Shown here in pieces: positions 8,982 to 17,471 of a stretch of 64,000 nt of DNA. Each line of letters starts with the position of its first letter. Positions within the stretch are counted from its first letter, which is position 1. Source of the stretch: Bacillus sp. M6-12 (GTDB taxonomy: Bacteria > Bacillota > Bacilli > Bacillales > DSM-1321); NCBI RefSeq assembly GCF_002860285.1, contig NZ_PGVF01000015.1, forward strand, positions 1-64,000, in the 5' to 3' direction. The notes beneath the pieces were generated by a model, which did not search any database, had not been told where the DNA came from, and was given only the letters and a program-made list of their open reading frames with translations. Position numbers and translations under genes: made by a program.

Positions 8982-10085
8982 TTGAAAAACCGTTTTATTC
9001 TTATGCTTCTTTCCATTACTTCTGCGACCATGGCCATCGTCATACTTTTCATCTTGTTTGGAAGCACCGAAAAAACATACGGGTTTGACAAAAATAGCAG
9101 CGTGTATGAAAAAATGAATCACAAAAAAGCAATTTCGTATTTGGTGATCGGGGACAGCATTGGACGAGGATCAGGCACAGAAAATCCGGCGATGCGATGG
9201 TTCAAAATCCTTGAGCGGCGATTTTTCATTGAAGATGCTATCCGTCTTAAGGGTGACTATATCGTTCAAAGCGGAGCTACAGCATTTGAGGGTCTATATA
9301 AACTGACCAGCCATAAAGAGAATAGGCCCGTGGATTTAATATTTTTTGTATTCGGAGAAAATGACAGGAAGTACATGCAAGCAGGGGAGTTCGGACATCT
9401 ATATGAATCGCTGATGAGGCAAGCAAAAACTCTGCACCCAAATGCCGAACTGATCACCATTACAGAAAGCTCGCTTACCTTCGATGACTTTGCAAAGCAA
9501 ATAGCGGCTATAACAGGACATTATCAGGCTGCAAGCATCGACATGCGGCCAGTCTTCCAAGCAAGCGGTTATACTGCAGAAGAGCTGACAAGGGATCTTG
9601 TCCACCCTAACGAAAAGGGTTATCAGCTATATTCAGATACAATCTACAGCAAACTTTGGGAAAATGCGTCGAATAACAAAAAGCCAGCTATACTCCCGCC
9701 GCCGCTTTATGAAGACAGCTTTTTGGGATTTCAAGAAGTAATGAAACCCGATCGCCTGGATGGCTTTGTGCCCAAGGGCAGTTTTCTGGAATCACATCAC
9801 ACCGGTGCAGTCTTAGAATATGAATTCAGCGGATCATTAGTTGGAGCCAAAGTATTAAGGGGACCCGATGGAGGAATCTTCAATGTGTATATTGATGACA
9901 AATTCATTACTTCCCTTAGTACCTGGTGGCCATTTGAAAAAGAACGTTCTTTATATATTGCGAGCAGTTTGGCGGACGGGCCGCATAATATAAGGATTGA
10001 GGTTTCAGAAAGAAAATCTCCTTACACCAAAACGGCGAAGAGTTTTATCCGGATCTCCTCAATTATAAGCAATAAAACCGAGTAA
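8982..10085 (+). CDS. Membrane-anchored SGNH/GDSL hydrolase
   Basis: A 367-residue protein with an N-terminal hydrophobic segment (residues 5-27, signal anchor) and an SGNH hydrolase domain to about residue 220. Motifs are VIGDSIGRGSG (block I Ser), FGENDR (block III) and DLVHPNEKGY (catalytic Asp-x-x-His). A further beta-rich domain of about 140 residues follows, containing VYIDDKF and DGPHNIRIEV, as in carbohydrate-binding modules of extracellular esterases. The start is TTG at 8982, eight bases after GGGGG; the nearby ATG at 8977 is out of frame and stops at once. Probably a cell-surface esterase acting on polysaccharide acyl groups. It is followed by the DUF502 gene after 26 bases. Confidence 0.82.
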   Translation: MKNRFILMLLSITSATMAIVILFILFGSTEKTYGFDKNSSVYEKMNHKKAISYLVIGDSIGRGSGTENPAMRWFKILERRFFIEDAIRLKGDYIVQSGATAFEGLYKLTSHKENRPVDLIFFVFGENDRKYMQAGEFGHLYESLMRQAKTLHPNAELITITESSLTFDDFAKQIAAITGHYQAASIDMRPVFQASGYTAEELTRDLVHPNEKGYQLYSDTIYSKLWENASNNKKPAILPPPLYEDSFLGFQEVMKPDRLDGFVPKGSFLESHHTGAVLEYEFSGSLVGAKVLRGPDGGIFNVYIDDKFITSLSTWWPFEKERSLYIASSLADGPHNIRIEVSERKSPYTKTAKSFIRISSIISNKTE

Positions 10086-10111
10086 TTTAGAGTTTTTGGA
10101 GGAGTTGCTAG

Positions 10112-10684
10112 ATGAAAGTACTATTGAAAAATTTTATTAACGGGATCCTGACCATTGTTCCGATCATTTTAGTCATATATGTTGTTTTCAAAACATTTAC
10201 GTTTCTTGATAGCCTGCTGGGCAGTTTTTTGCGCCCTGTTTTAAAGGATGCTTATGTACCTGGAATTGGACTGATTTTGACTATTGCCCTGATTACATTG
10301 CTCGGCTGGCTTTCTACGCAGCTTATTACCGGGTCGCTCATTAAGTTGGCCGATCGCATTCTGGCGCGCATCCCAGTCGTCAAAACTATTTACTCTTTCA
10401 TTAAAGACACAGTCCATTCATTTCTTGGCGATAAAAAGTCGTTCTCGAAGGTAGTCCTAGTAACACAGCCTGGATCTGAATTAAAAAGCATCGGGTTTAT
10501 CACAACGGAAAACCTTGACGATTTTTACAGTCCATTAAAAGAGTATGCTGCCGTTTTTGTACCGCAAACCTTCCAGGTGGCAGGCTTCACCTATTTTGTA
10601 CCAAAAGAGTTTATTGAAGTCATTGATGTTACTCCTGAAGAAGCAATGAAATTCGTACTTTCAGGCGGATTAACTTCTAAATAA
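10112..10684 (+). CDS. DUF502 family membrane protein
   Basis: A 190-residue protein with two hydrophobic helices (about residues 8-30 and 50-72) separated by a short loop, then a soluble domain with IPVVKTIYSFIKD and FIPTTENPTSG-type positions here reading GFITTENLDD. This is the DUF502 family of inner-membrane proteins, function unknown. GGAGGAG is spaced seven bases from the ATG. Likely co-transcribed with the SGNH hydrolase gene 26 bases upstream. A repeat element begins at the very next base after its stop codon. Confidence 0.8.
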   Translation: MKVLLKNFINGILTIVPIILVIYVVFKTFTFLDSLLGSFLRPVLKDAYVPGIGLILTIALITLLGWLSTQLITGSLIKLADRILARIPVVKTIYSFIKDTVHSFLGDKKSFSKVVLVTQPGSELKSIGFITTENLDDFYSPLKEYAAVFVPQTFQVAGFTYFVPKEFIEVIDVTPEEAMKFVLSGGLTSK

Positions 10685-10884
10685 GAAAAGCGCAAGCGCC
10701 CTGGTCAGAGGAAGAACGGCTAAAGTCGCCAGTGTTGTAACTAAATTCGTATTACAACCTTCGTCCTGTGGCAACGCCGTTCTGACCCACTTCCTCACAA
10801 AGCTGTGGCTTTGTTTCGTGCGATGTATCGCTGCCGCAGCGTTCCTTGTCCTGTTCGACGGGGCTGGGCGCTGAAGCTAGATAT
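10685..10884 (+). repeat. Interspersed repeat, copy C (full length)
   Basis: A 200-base element starting directly after the DUF502 stop. It begins GAAAAGCGCAAGCGCCC and ends GGGCTGGGCGCTGAAGCTAG. The outer arms AGCGCCC (10695-10701) and GGGCGCT (10866-10872) are perfectly complementary, and an inner hairpin GTTGTAA/TTACAAC (10734-10740, 10752-10758) is present. Shares its first 83 bases with copy A. No open frame with a ribosome binding site inside. The remaining 10885-11101 shows nothing I can name apart from a weak GC-rich stem near 10940-10965. Confidence 0.85.
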
Positions 10885-11101
10885 CTGTACTTGTTAAAAA
10901 AGGAATGCTTCTTTCTTATTTTTTAAAAAATAATTAACCCGCGAGCATATCATAAGTCCCGCGGATTTCATTGTGTCCAATTTTGATTCCTGCTAAGGTC
11001 ACCTAAGCTTTTCTGTCTATTGAGTATTCATTAGCAAAGCGCAACCGCACTTACAAAGAAATGCCACTAAATTACCTGCAATCGTTTTTGTGAATGATAC
11101 G

Positions 11102-12232
11102 TTACTTCCATACATCCTCTGATATCTCTACAACATGACGAAGCTTTGCCCACTGCTGCTCTTCAGTCAGCAGATTTCCTTCTTCTGTAGAAGCAAAGCC
11201 GCATTGCGGACTTAAGCAGAGCTGGCTTAAATCAACATAACGGGAAGCCTCATCTATCCGGCGCTTGATATCTTCCTTATTTTCCAATTCACCAAATTTA
11301 GAGGTTACTAATCCAAGCACAATCTGAAGGTCTGGCCGCTGTACGAAACGGAGCGGTTCAAAGCCTCCAGCACGATCGCTGTCATATTCCAGAAAGAAGC
11401 CATCAATATTCAAGTGGCCAAATAACTTTTCCGCTACCGGCTCATAGCCGCCGGATGAAATCCAAGTGGAGCGGAAATTCCCCCGGCAAATATGCATTGT
11501 TATTTTCATATCCTCCGGACGGTCTGCCACTGCAGTGTTAATGGTTTGCAAATACAGTGCACTGAGCTCATCAGGGTTCAAACCTTTTGCACGAAGCTGC
11601 TCTTTCTGCTCATCGGAACAAAGATAAGCCCATGACGTATCATCAAGCTGCAAATAACGGCAGCCATCATCATAAAAGGATTTAATTGCTTTTTTATAGG
11701 TGATAGCCAAGTCATGAAAAAATTCATTTTTGTCACTGTAGGCACTTTTTTCGATTTCGCCGCGGAAATGAAGCATGCTTGGGCTTGGAATCGTCATTTT
11801 GGCAATATGATCCCCTGCAATATTCTGCAAAAACTTAAAGTCTTCTATCATAGGATGATCATTGAAATCAAGTTTATTTGTAACTTTAATAGAACGGGAA
11901 CTTGTTTGTTTTTGATGAAATTGAATCCCGCCGCCTGTCTCATAGCCTTCAACACCGGTCAGGTTTTCCAGGAAATCAAAATGCCACCAGGACCTCCGGA
12001 ATTCACCGTCAGTTACTGCGCGAAGCCCAGTTTCCTTTTGTTTTTCAACAGCGCGGGTGATTTCTTCGTTTTCAATTGCTCTAAGCTGCTCTGAAGTAAG
12101 CTGTCCTGCCGCTCTTTGAAGCCGCGCCTCCTTTAACCTGGCCGGCCTTAAAAGGCTGCCAACCTGGTCTGCCCGAAATGGCGCCTGATTTGATTGAAGT
12201 GACTGACTTGAATTTTTGATGATATTCTCCAT
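11102..12232 (-). CDS. MetE-like cobalamin-independent methyltransferase, YxjG/YxjH family
   Basis: A 376-residue protein matching the catalytic C-terminal half of MetE. It has the entry FRADQVGSLLRP, the LQLDDTSWAYL loop and the zinc ligands in MHICRG and CLSPQCGF. B. subtilis YxjG and YxjH have this size and are thought to make methionine from homocysteine with an unidentified methyl donor. The start is the ATG at 12232 (AGAAGGA upstream); the longer frame runs into the riboswitch terminator and is not real. Controlled by the S-box leader at 12254-12421, so expression should rise when SAM is low. Confidence 0.9.
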   Translation of the reverse strand: MENIIKNSSQSLQSNQAPFRADQVGSLLRPARLKEARLQRAAGQLTSEQLRAIENEEITRAVEKQKETGLRAVTDGEFRRSWWHFDFLENLTGVEGYETGGGIQFHQKQTSSRSIKVTNKLDFNDHPMIEDFKFLQNIAGDHIAKMTIPSPSMLHFRGEIEKSAYSDKNEFFHDLAITYKKAIKSFYDDGCRYLQLDDTSWAYLCSDEQKEQLRAKGLNPDELSALYLQTINTAVADRPEDMKITMHICRGNFRSTWISSGGYEPVAEKLFGHLNIDGFFLEYDSDRAGGFEPLRFVQRPDLQIVLGLVTSKFGELENKEDIKRRIDEASRYVDLSQLCLSPQCGFASTEEGNLLTEEQQWAKLRHVVEISEDVWK

Positions 12233-12253
12233 GACGTAATTCCTTCTTTCCTC

Positions 12254-12421
12254 GTAAAATAAAAAGCTCCTCCGATTATGGAAGAGCTTGGTAAACAATC
12301 TCTTCCTCATCTTTAAGATCACCATTGTGTTCTTAAGGACTTGGCACCATTCTGTCAGTAACAGCGGTTGCCGGGCTTCACAGGGCCTATCCCTCCACCT
12401 CTCTTGATAAGGAGATAATAA
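12254..12421 (-). promoter_or_regulatory. SAM-I (S-box) riboswitch with terminator
   Basis: The minus strand shows the S-box core: CTTATCAAGAGAGGTGGAGG at the 5' end, then AGCCCGGCAACC, GGTGCCAA and TCC further on, closing with GATGAGGA, which pairs with TCCTTATC to form P1. The terminator AAGCTCTTCC/GGAGGAGCTT plus a T-run lies at 12254-12290. GGAAGAG of the P1 3' side (12300-12306) can instead pair with CTCTTCC (12280-12286), forming the antiterminator. SAM binding would thus switch transcription off. Confidence 0.95.
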
Positions 12422-12614
12422 ATATATAAATTCTAGTATTCCTAATTTTCACTCATACGTCAACCCTTTAGAGTATAAAAGTTTTAAAAAACTCTATGAA
12501 ACTTATTTTAAAGAATAAACGTAATATATTTATATACCGCTTTTTCACTATAAAGAGCATAGATAAATAGGATTATCACAATTGATAAAAATAGATTCAG
12601 CTGGAGTGATAGAA

Positions 12615-13505
12615 ATGAAAAAGAAAGTTGTATTGGCTGGAGGAACAGGGTTTATCGGAGATTATTTTAGACAGAAGTTTCTGAATCTTGGATATGACAT
12701 AAAAACCATTTCCAGGCAGTCTGCTCATATTTCATGGAATGATAAAACTGGAATCATAGAAGCTTTGGAGGATGCTGAGATTCTGATCAACCTGGCAGGA
12801 AAGTCGGTAAATTGCCGCTACAATAGCAAAAATAAACATGAGATTTTGAAATCAAGGACAGAGACAACCGAAATTCTAGGAAACGCTGTGCTTGCTTGCC
12901 AATCTCCTCCTCATTTATGGATCAACTCAAGTACAGCAACCATATATCGGCATGCCGAAGACCGGCCGATGACTGAAAAAGATGGGGAGATTGGAACTGG
13001 CTTTTCCGTTGAAGTTGCAAAAGCATGGGAAAAGTCCTTTTTCTCTTTCGCATTGCCCAACACAAGACAAATTGCACTTAGAATCGCCATTGTATTGGGT
13101 GCAGGCGGAGGCGTTATGACACCATATAAAAACCTGGTGAGATTCGGCCTTGGCGGCAAGCAAGGCTCTGGAAAGCAGAGGTTTAGCTGGATTCATGCGG
13201 AGGATTTATTCAGAATAGTTATTTTCCTGCACGAAAAAGAACATGTCAGCGGAGTGTTTAATTGTTCGGCTCCTGAATCCGTAACCAACTGGGAACTGAT
13301 GAGCCAGATAAGAAAAGCTATGAATGTGCCAGTTGGTCTGCCGTCTCCTAAATGGCTTCTTGAAACGGGCGCAATGTTTATCAATACGGAAACCGAATTG
13401 GTGTTGAAAAGCCGATGGGTAAAACCTGATAGACTGGAAAGCGAGGGGTTCCAATTCAAATATCCAAAGCTTAAGGAAGCCTTGAAGGAGATACTTCAAA
13501 ATTAA
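12615..13505 (+). CDS. TIGR01777 family NAD(P)-binding epimerase (YfhF-like)
   Basis: A 296-residue short-chain dehydrogenase-like protein. It starts with the dinucleotide motif VVLAGGTGFIGDYF, has LINLAGKSVNCRY, and the DUF1731-type C-terminus (PKWLLETGAMFI and KSRWVKPDRLESEGFQF), which defines the TIGR01777/SDR39U1 family. The catalytic Tyr/Lys pair of classical SDRs is poorly preserved, as is usual here. The ATG at 12615 has TGGAGTG eight bases upstream and is preferred over a start 11 codons earlier. Function unknown; B. subtilis YfhF is the counterpart. Confidence 0.87.
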   Translation: MKKKVVLAGGTGFIGDYFRQKFLNLGYDIKTISRQSAHISWNDKTGIIEALEDAEILINLAGKSVNCRYNSKNKHEILKSRTETTEILGNAVLACQSPPHLWINSSTATIYRHAEDRPMTEKDGEIGTGFSVEVAKAWEKSFFSFALPNTRQIALRIAIVLGAGGGVMTPYKNLVRFGLGGKQGSGKQRFSWIHAEDLFRIVIFLHEKEHVSGVFNCSAPESVTNWELMSQIRKAMNVPVGLPSPKWLLETGAMFINTETELVLKSRWVKPDRLESEGFQFKYPKLKEALKEILQN

Positions 13506-14040
13506 TAATAATATTTGGGGACAAACTTATTAAGACTTAACTTGGTTCCGCATGCTTTTCTTTTGGCCTGCCGCAAAATCTGAAACGGTATTTTATGAGG
13601 ATCTCTTGGGGGTATAGGAGCAAGCACAACTAATTCACAAACGAATTTTTGACGTTTTAAGCCCTTATTTGGAGTATAAATTCACTTTTTTGCAACGTAC
13701 GAATAGAGATCATTCTCTCCCGGGAAAAGTTTATCTTGGAGTCTGTTTTATCATCCAACTTTTTATCTTTATCAGCAACTTTTATTATGAATTTTTCAAC
13801 TTAGAATGGTGTATCTGCTAGTCAACGGTTCGGATACCCCGTTAGGGTATGTGTATTTGACCGGCTATCTTACAACTTAGACCAATTTATCATCGACCTT
13901 CAAAATTTATCGCTCAACTTGCCCCATTTATCGTGTAACTTTGCGAAAATATCGATTTCTCGACAAAATTCCCCTTTTACCGGTGTTTGATGACGGGTGA
14001 ATGAGGTTAATTTCCAGCCTGTACACGCCTTAACCCAGTA
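13506..14040. other. Gene-free 574-base interval with phased short repeats
   Basis: No frame with a ribosome binding site is visible on either strand between the TIGR01777 gene and the IIA gene. The right half holds the phased repeat at 13729-13957; the left half (13506-13728) has nothing I can assign. The terminator of the IIA gene closes the interval at 14041-14071. Confidence 0.6.
13729..13957 (+). repeat. Degenerate 20-22 base phased repeat with central hairpin
   Basis: Units of the form TTTATC-N3/4-AACTT begin at 13747, 13768, about 13788, 13864, 13886, 13906, 13927 and 13948, that is every 20-22 bases in two clusters. Between the clusters lies an inverted repeat GTCAA...TTGAC enclosing ATACCC/GGGTAT (13821-13861). 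Spacing of two helical turns would put all units on one DNA face. No coding frame fits. Confidence 0.65.
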
Positions 14041-14071
14041 AAAAATCCGGATCCATTTCTTGGATCCGGAC
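14041..14071 (-). terminator. Terminator of the PTS IIA gene
   Basis: Perfect ten-base stem TCCGGATCCA/TGGATCCGGA (14046-14055, 14061-14070) with a T-run on the minus strand, just after the stop at 14080. Confidence 0.9.
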
Positions 14072-14079
14072 AAAATATC

Positions 14080-14580
14080 TTACTTTTGAGCAACTGTCAA
14101 TAATACAGTTGTTCCTCTTGTAAGTGATTGTTCACTTGTTTTTTGCAGACCGCCAAAATCGTCTCCATTGGTGATGATGATAGGGGTGACGGTGCTTTTT
14201 GCTTTTTCACGGATCAGGTCAAGATCAAAAGAGATAAGCTTGTCCCCTTTTTTAACCGTATCCCCCTGGCTAACATGAGCCTCAAAGCCTTCACCGTTCA
14301 TAGCTACCGTTTCAAGGCCTATATGGATCAGGATTTCGATTCCATCTTTGGATTTAATCCCAACTGCATGCTTGGTCGGGAAAATTTGAACGATTTCTCC
14401 AGTGACCGGTGCAACAACAACACCCTCGGCTGGATCAATGGCAATTCCATCCCCCATCATTTTCTGAGAAAAAACCGGATCTGGAACATCTTCCAGCTGA
14501 ACGGCTTTTCCAGTCAATGGAGCCGCCAGTTCTCCTGCAAATGGTTCACTTTCTTTTTTTCCAAATAATTTCTTAAACAT
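14080..14580 (-). CDS. PTS glucose-type EIIA domain protein (Crr/YpqE-like)
   Basis: A 166-residue stand-alone EIIA of the glucose family. The phosphorylated histidine lies in ILIHIGLETV, and the second active-site histidine in PTKHAVGI. Such proteins take phosphate from HPr and pass it to a membrane IIB/IIC; no other PTS gene is nearby, so the partner transporter is encoded elsewhere. In B. subtilis ypqE lies near the msr genes. GGAGGG precedes the ATG. It follows msrB by 40 bases with no terminator between, so may be read with msrA-msrB. Confidence 0.88.
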   Translation of the reverse strand: MFKKLFGKKESEPFAGELAAPLTGKAVQLEDVPDPVFSQKMMGDGIAIDPAEGVVVAPVTGEIVQIFPTKHAVGIKSKDGIEILIHIGLETVAMNGEGFEAHVSQGDTVKKGDKLISFDLDLIREKAKSTVTPIIITNGDDFGGLQKTSEQSLTRGTTVLLTVAQK

Positions 14581-14620
14581 AATGAATACCCTCCACTTTC
14601 AATGCTTCTAATTCTGTTTT

Positions 14621-15055
14621 TCAGGAAAATAATTTCCTATACTCGCCGTAGCCTTCCTTTTCCAGCTGGTCGGCTGGTATAAAGCGCAGTGCGGCGGAAT
14701 TGATGCAATAGCGCAAACCGTCTGGACCTGGGCCATCAGGAAAAACATGCCCCAAATGTGAATCCGCTGTATTGCTCCGGACTTCAACCCGGCGCATCCC
14801 ATAGCTTAAATCCTCTTTCTCAAAAACTTCCTCTGCTTCAAGCGGCTTTGTAAAGCTGGGCCATCCGCAGCCAGCATCATACTGGTCCCTGGAAGAAAAC
14901 AAAGGCTTTCCTGAAACAATATCTACATATATGCCTTCCCTGTTATTATCGTAGTATTCATTTCTGAATGGCGGCTCTGTTCCATTGTTCTGAGTTACTT
15001 CATACTGCATAGGCGTAAGTTTTTTCTTTAGTTCCTCTTTGTTAAAGTTTGGCAT
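14621..15055 (-). CDS. msrB: Peptide-methionine (R)-S-oxide reductase MsrB
   Basis: A 144-residue enzyme that reduces the R epimer of methionine sulfoxide in proteins. Seen are [18 protein letters not shown] at the start, DAGCGWPSF, and the catalytic segment [11 protein letters not shown] near the C-terminus with its active-site cysteine. The zinc-binding CxxC pairs of the longer MsrB types are absent, as in Bacillus MsrB. Its start lies inside the end of msrA (14-base overlap), so the two are translationally linked. Confidence 0.95.
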   Translation of the reverse strand: MPNFNKEELKKKLTPMQYEVTQNNGTEPPFRNEYYDNNREGIYVDIVSGKPLFSSRDQYDAGCGWPSFTKPLEAEEVFEKEDLSYGMRRVEVRSNTADSHLGHVFPDGPGPDGLRYCINSAALRFIPADQLEKEGYGEYRKLFS

Positions 15056-15590
15056 CCTGGCTGTTTCCCCACTTTCTTTCTAAAAATCCAGCTCTTCCTG
15101 ATCCGTGCCGGTAGGCTTCATAATGTGCCGGGTTCTTTTTGTAATAGTCCTGATGGTACTCCTCTGCAGGGTAAAATTCCTTTGCGGGAAGGATTGGCGT
15201 TACGATTGGGCTGCTGAATTTGCCGCTTTCCCCAAGCTTTTTTTTCGAACGCTCTGCTGCGTCCCTTTGTTCTTCATTATGGTAAAAAATCGCCGTCCGG
15301 TAAGATTCTCCGCGGTCACCAAATTGTCCTGCGGCATCTGTTGGGTCGATTAGCTGCCAAAATAATTCAACCAGCTTTTCATATGAGTATATTTCAGGAT
15401 TGAACGCAATTTGAACGGCTTCAAAATGGCCTGTCGTATCACTGCATACCTCCCGATAAGTCGGATTTGGTTTATGGCCTCCTGTATAGCCGGATATGAC
15501 TGACTCAATCCCCGGCTGTTCATGAAAAGGTTTTACCATACACCAAAAACAGCCTCCTGCAAAGGTTGCCAGTTCTGTTTTTTCAGACAT
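15042..15590 (-). CDS. msrA: Peptide-methionine (S)-S-oxide reductase MsrA
   Basis: A 182-residue enzyme for the S epimer of methionine sulfoxide. The catalytic Cys14 is in FAGGCFWCM at the N-terminus; [26 protein letters not shown] is spread over residues 34-60 as in the family. The start chosen is the ATG at 15590, which has GGGAGGGA nine bases upstream; an in-frame start nine codons earlier lacks this. First gene of an msrA-msrB(-IIA) unit. Confidence 0.95.
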   Translation of the reverse strand: MSEKTELATFAGGCFWCMVKPFHEQPGIESVISGYTGGHKPNPTYREVCSDTTGHFEAVQIAFNPEIYSYEKLVELFWQLIDPTDAAGQFGDRGESYRTAIFYHNEEQRDAAERSKKKLGESGKFSSPIVTPILPAKEFYPAEEYHQDYYKKNPAHYEAYRHGSGRAGFLERKWGNSQDAKL

Positions 15591-15833
15591 CAAAAATCCC
15601 TCCCAATCACTGAACATTTCTATTAACTATTCCCTATTTAAAGCATTTTAACGCTTTTCTCTAGTTAAAGAAAGTTTTAAGCTTGTTTTCATAAACTGAT
15701 AATTACAAATTCACGCGGCTTCCCAAAAAGGAACAGTCAAAACGGTCTGAAACATACTCCCAACCGTGTGCACCTGCCCAGTATTATTCGCATATTCTGA
15801 CTTTATCAATAACCAGGGATGGGAGATGAAAAT

Positions 15834-16592
15834 ATGTCAAGGAATACGGCAATTCACTTTCAAAAAGCATCTATGTATTACATGCTGGCCGAATATCATA
15901 AATACTCAAACCCCGAACTGCATGTAAAATATTATTATAAACATTTTAATCATTTAAAAAAAGCCACCCAGGGCTTTAGGAGTAATGCATGGCTGCCTCA
16001 ATCCTTTCAGACTTTTCCCGGGAGACTTCGGTTCCTGCATGCATGCTTAGACGCGCCTGATGCAGACGTATATCTGAATGGGATGAGGATATTTCAGAAT
16101 GCAGCAACCATGACAGCAGGTGAGTTTTTGTCACTCCCGGAAGGGCAATATCAATTGGACATCTATCCTTCCGGGAAAATGATTCAAACAATCGTAAGCG
16201 GCAAAGTAACAATAACGACAGGCAAATTGGTAACAGCCGCTGTTGCAGGACATACGGATAATCCCCGGCTAGTTGTATTAACGGATGATTCCTATATTCC
16301 TGCAGGAGAGTCTAAAATCAGATTTGTCCATTTAAGCCCTGATGCCCCTTCTTTTGATATTGCCGTTAAACAGGGAGATATTGTTTTTCCAAATCTTTCT
16401 TACCGCAAGGCTACGGACTACTTGGGAATCATGCCAATGACGATTGATTTAGAGGTAAGGATGGCCGGAACATCAGACGTTGTTCTTGATCTGGAGCAGG
16501 CTCGGTTCTATCCTGACAAGGCATATTCCATTTATTTGACCGGCTATGCAGGAAAAGGCCCCGGAATAAAGCCGCTTATTCTCCATCCTTAA
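15834..16592 (+). CDS. DUF4397 domain protein
   Basis: A 252-residue protein with two DUF4397-type beta domains. Each begins with the family phrase, here LRFLHACLDAPDADVYLNG (about residue 62) and IRFVHLSPDAPSFDIAV (about residue 162). DUF4397 is common in extracytoplasmic proteins of Bacillus, but no signal peptide is visible here. The N-terminal 50 residues are rich in Tyr, His and Lys. The ATG at 15834 is nine bases after GGGAGATG. Monocistronic; repeat copy D begins four bases after its stop. Role unknown. Confidence 0.82.
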   Translation: MSRNTAIHFQKASMYYMLAEYHKYSNPELHVKYYYKHFNHLKKATQGFRSNAWLPQSFQTFPGRLRFLHACLDAPDADVYLNGMRIFQNAATMTAGEFLSLPEGQYQLDIYPSGKMIQTIVSGKVTITTGKLVTAAVAGHTDNPRLVVLTDDSYIPAGESKIRFVHLSPDAPSFDIAVKQGDIVFPNLSYRKATDYLGIMPMTIDLEVRMAGTSDVVLDLEQARFYPDKAYSIYLTGYAGKGPGIKPLILHP

Positions 16593-16596
16593 AAGA

Positions 16597-16766
16597 CAAA
16601 AGTTCAAGCTCACTGGTTAGAGGAAGGACGGCTAAGGTCGCCATTGTCCTGTCGCGACGCCGGCACTAGACGTCCTCGCAAAGCTGTCGCCTTGGTTTCG
16701 TGCTATGTAACGCTGCCGTAGCATCCTTGTCTTATGCGTCCGGACTGGACGCTGCAGCTAGAGAGA
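16597..16766 (+). repeat. Interspersed repeat, copy D (diverged)
   Basis: A shorter and more diverged relative of copy C. It shares AAGCTCACTGGTTAGAGGAAGGACGGCTAAGGTCGCC-type order at its start, CGCAAAGCTGT, TTTCGTGC and GCTGCCGTAGC in the middle, and CGCTGCAGCTAGA at its end. The outer palindromic arms are degraded. It again sits right after a stop codon in the same orientation as the gene. Confidence 0.75.
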
Positions 16767-16819
16767 TAGACGCAGTACTTCAGTTATCCATAACTCTGAT
16801 CTTATAATTTCCTTAGCAA

Positions 16820-16860
16820 AAATAAAAACAAGCCGGTGTAAACTGCTTGCCACCGGTTTG
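16820..16860 (-). terminator. Terminator of ypmS
   Basis: CCGGTG (16833-16838) pairs with CACCGG (16851-16856), with a flanking T-rich tail on the minus strand. Confidence 0.75.
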
Positions 16861-16865
16861 TTTCA

Positions 16866-17444
16866 CTAGTTTGGCACAGAAAGAATAAATGAAATCTTGT
16901 CATTTTCCAGATCAAACTCTTCTGCCTTCACTTTTACATTACTCTTTAGCTTTAAATTTTGCAGCGAAAGATAAATCTTTTCCTCATTTGGCTGAATGCT
17001 TACCCAGTCAGGAATTTTGTATTGTTTGTTAATAAAACTCAGAATATACGAAACCGGCAAATTAAGCTGACCGAGTGACATGGATTTTTGTTTTAATAGC
17101 AAATCGCCATTTTCCAGTGCTTTTGGCTCAAAAGTCAGCTTCATCTCAAAATCCCGGCCAAATGCTGGCACTGTTCCGTATAATTCTACCTCTTCAGCCA
17201 GAATTACATGATATTCAATCGGTCCTCTTAAGCCTTCATCAGTCAGGTAACGATTAATTAATTTATTCAGATCACTTTTATTTGTATGGACTTTAAATTG
17301 AATATCCTCATGTACTCTGCCTTCTTGCTCAATGTTGTCATGGGTTGCCGGTAGGCTAATAAGGATAATTAATAAAGTGATCACAAAGATATTAATAAAG
17401 AGCAAAGAAAAGAATAATGCTCTCCACTTTCTGCTGCCTGCCAT
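16866..17444 (-). CDS. ypmS: YpmS family membrane protein
   Basis: A 192-residue protein with one N-terminal transmembrane segment (about residues 10-30) and an extracytoplasmic beta-rich domain with VHTNKSDLNKLINRYL and PVSYILSFINKQYKIP. Matches B. subtilis YpmS (DUF2140 family), role unknown. It follows the SGNH lipoprotein gene by 27 bases, the same order ypmR-ypmS as in B. subtilis. TerM-like or lipid functions have not been shown. Confidence 0.85.
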   Translation of the reverse strand: MAGSRKWRALFFSLLFINIFVITLLIILISLPATHDNIEQEGRVHEDIQFKVHTNKSDLNKLINRYLTDEGLRGPIEYHVILAEEVELYGTVPAFGRDFEMKLTFEPKALENGDLLLKQKSMSLGQLNLPVSYILSFINKQYKIPDWVSIQPNEEKIYLSLQNLKLKSNVKVKAEEFDLENDKISFILSVPN

Positions 17445-17471
17445 AAGCTTCCCCCTTTCATTTGAGCTCTG

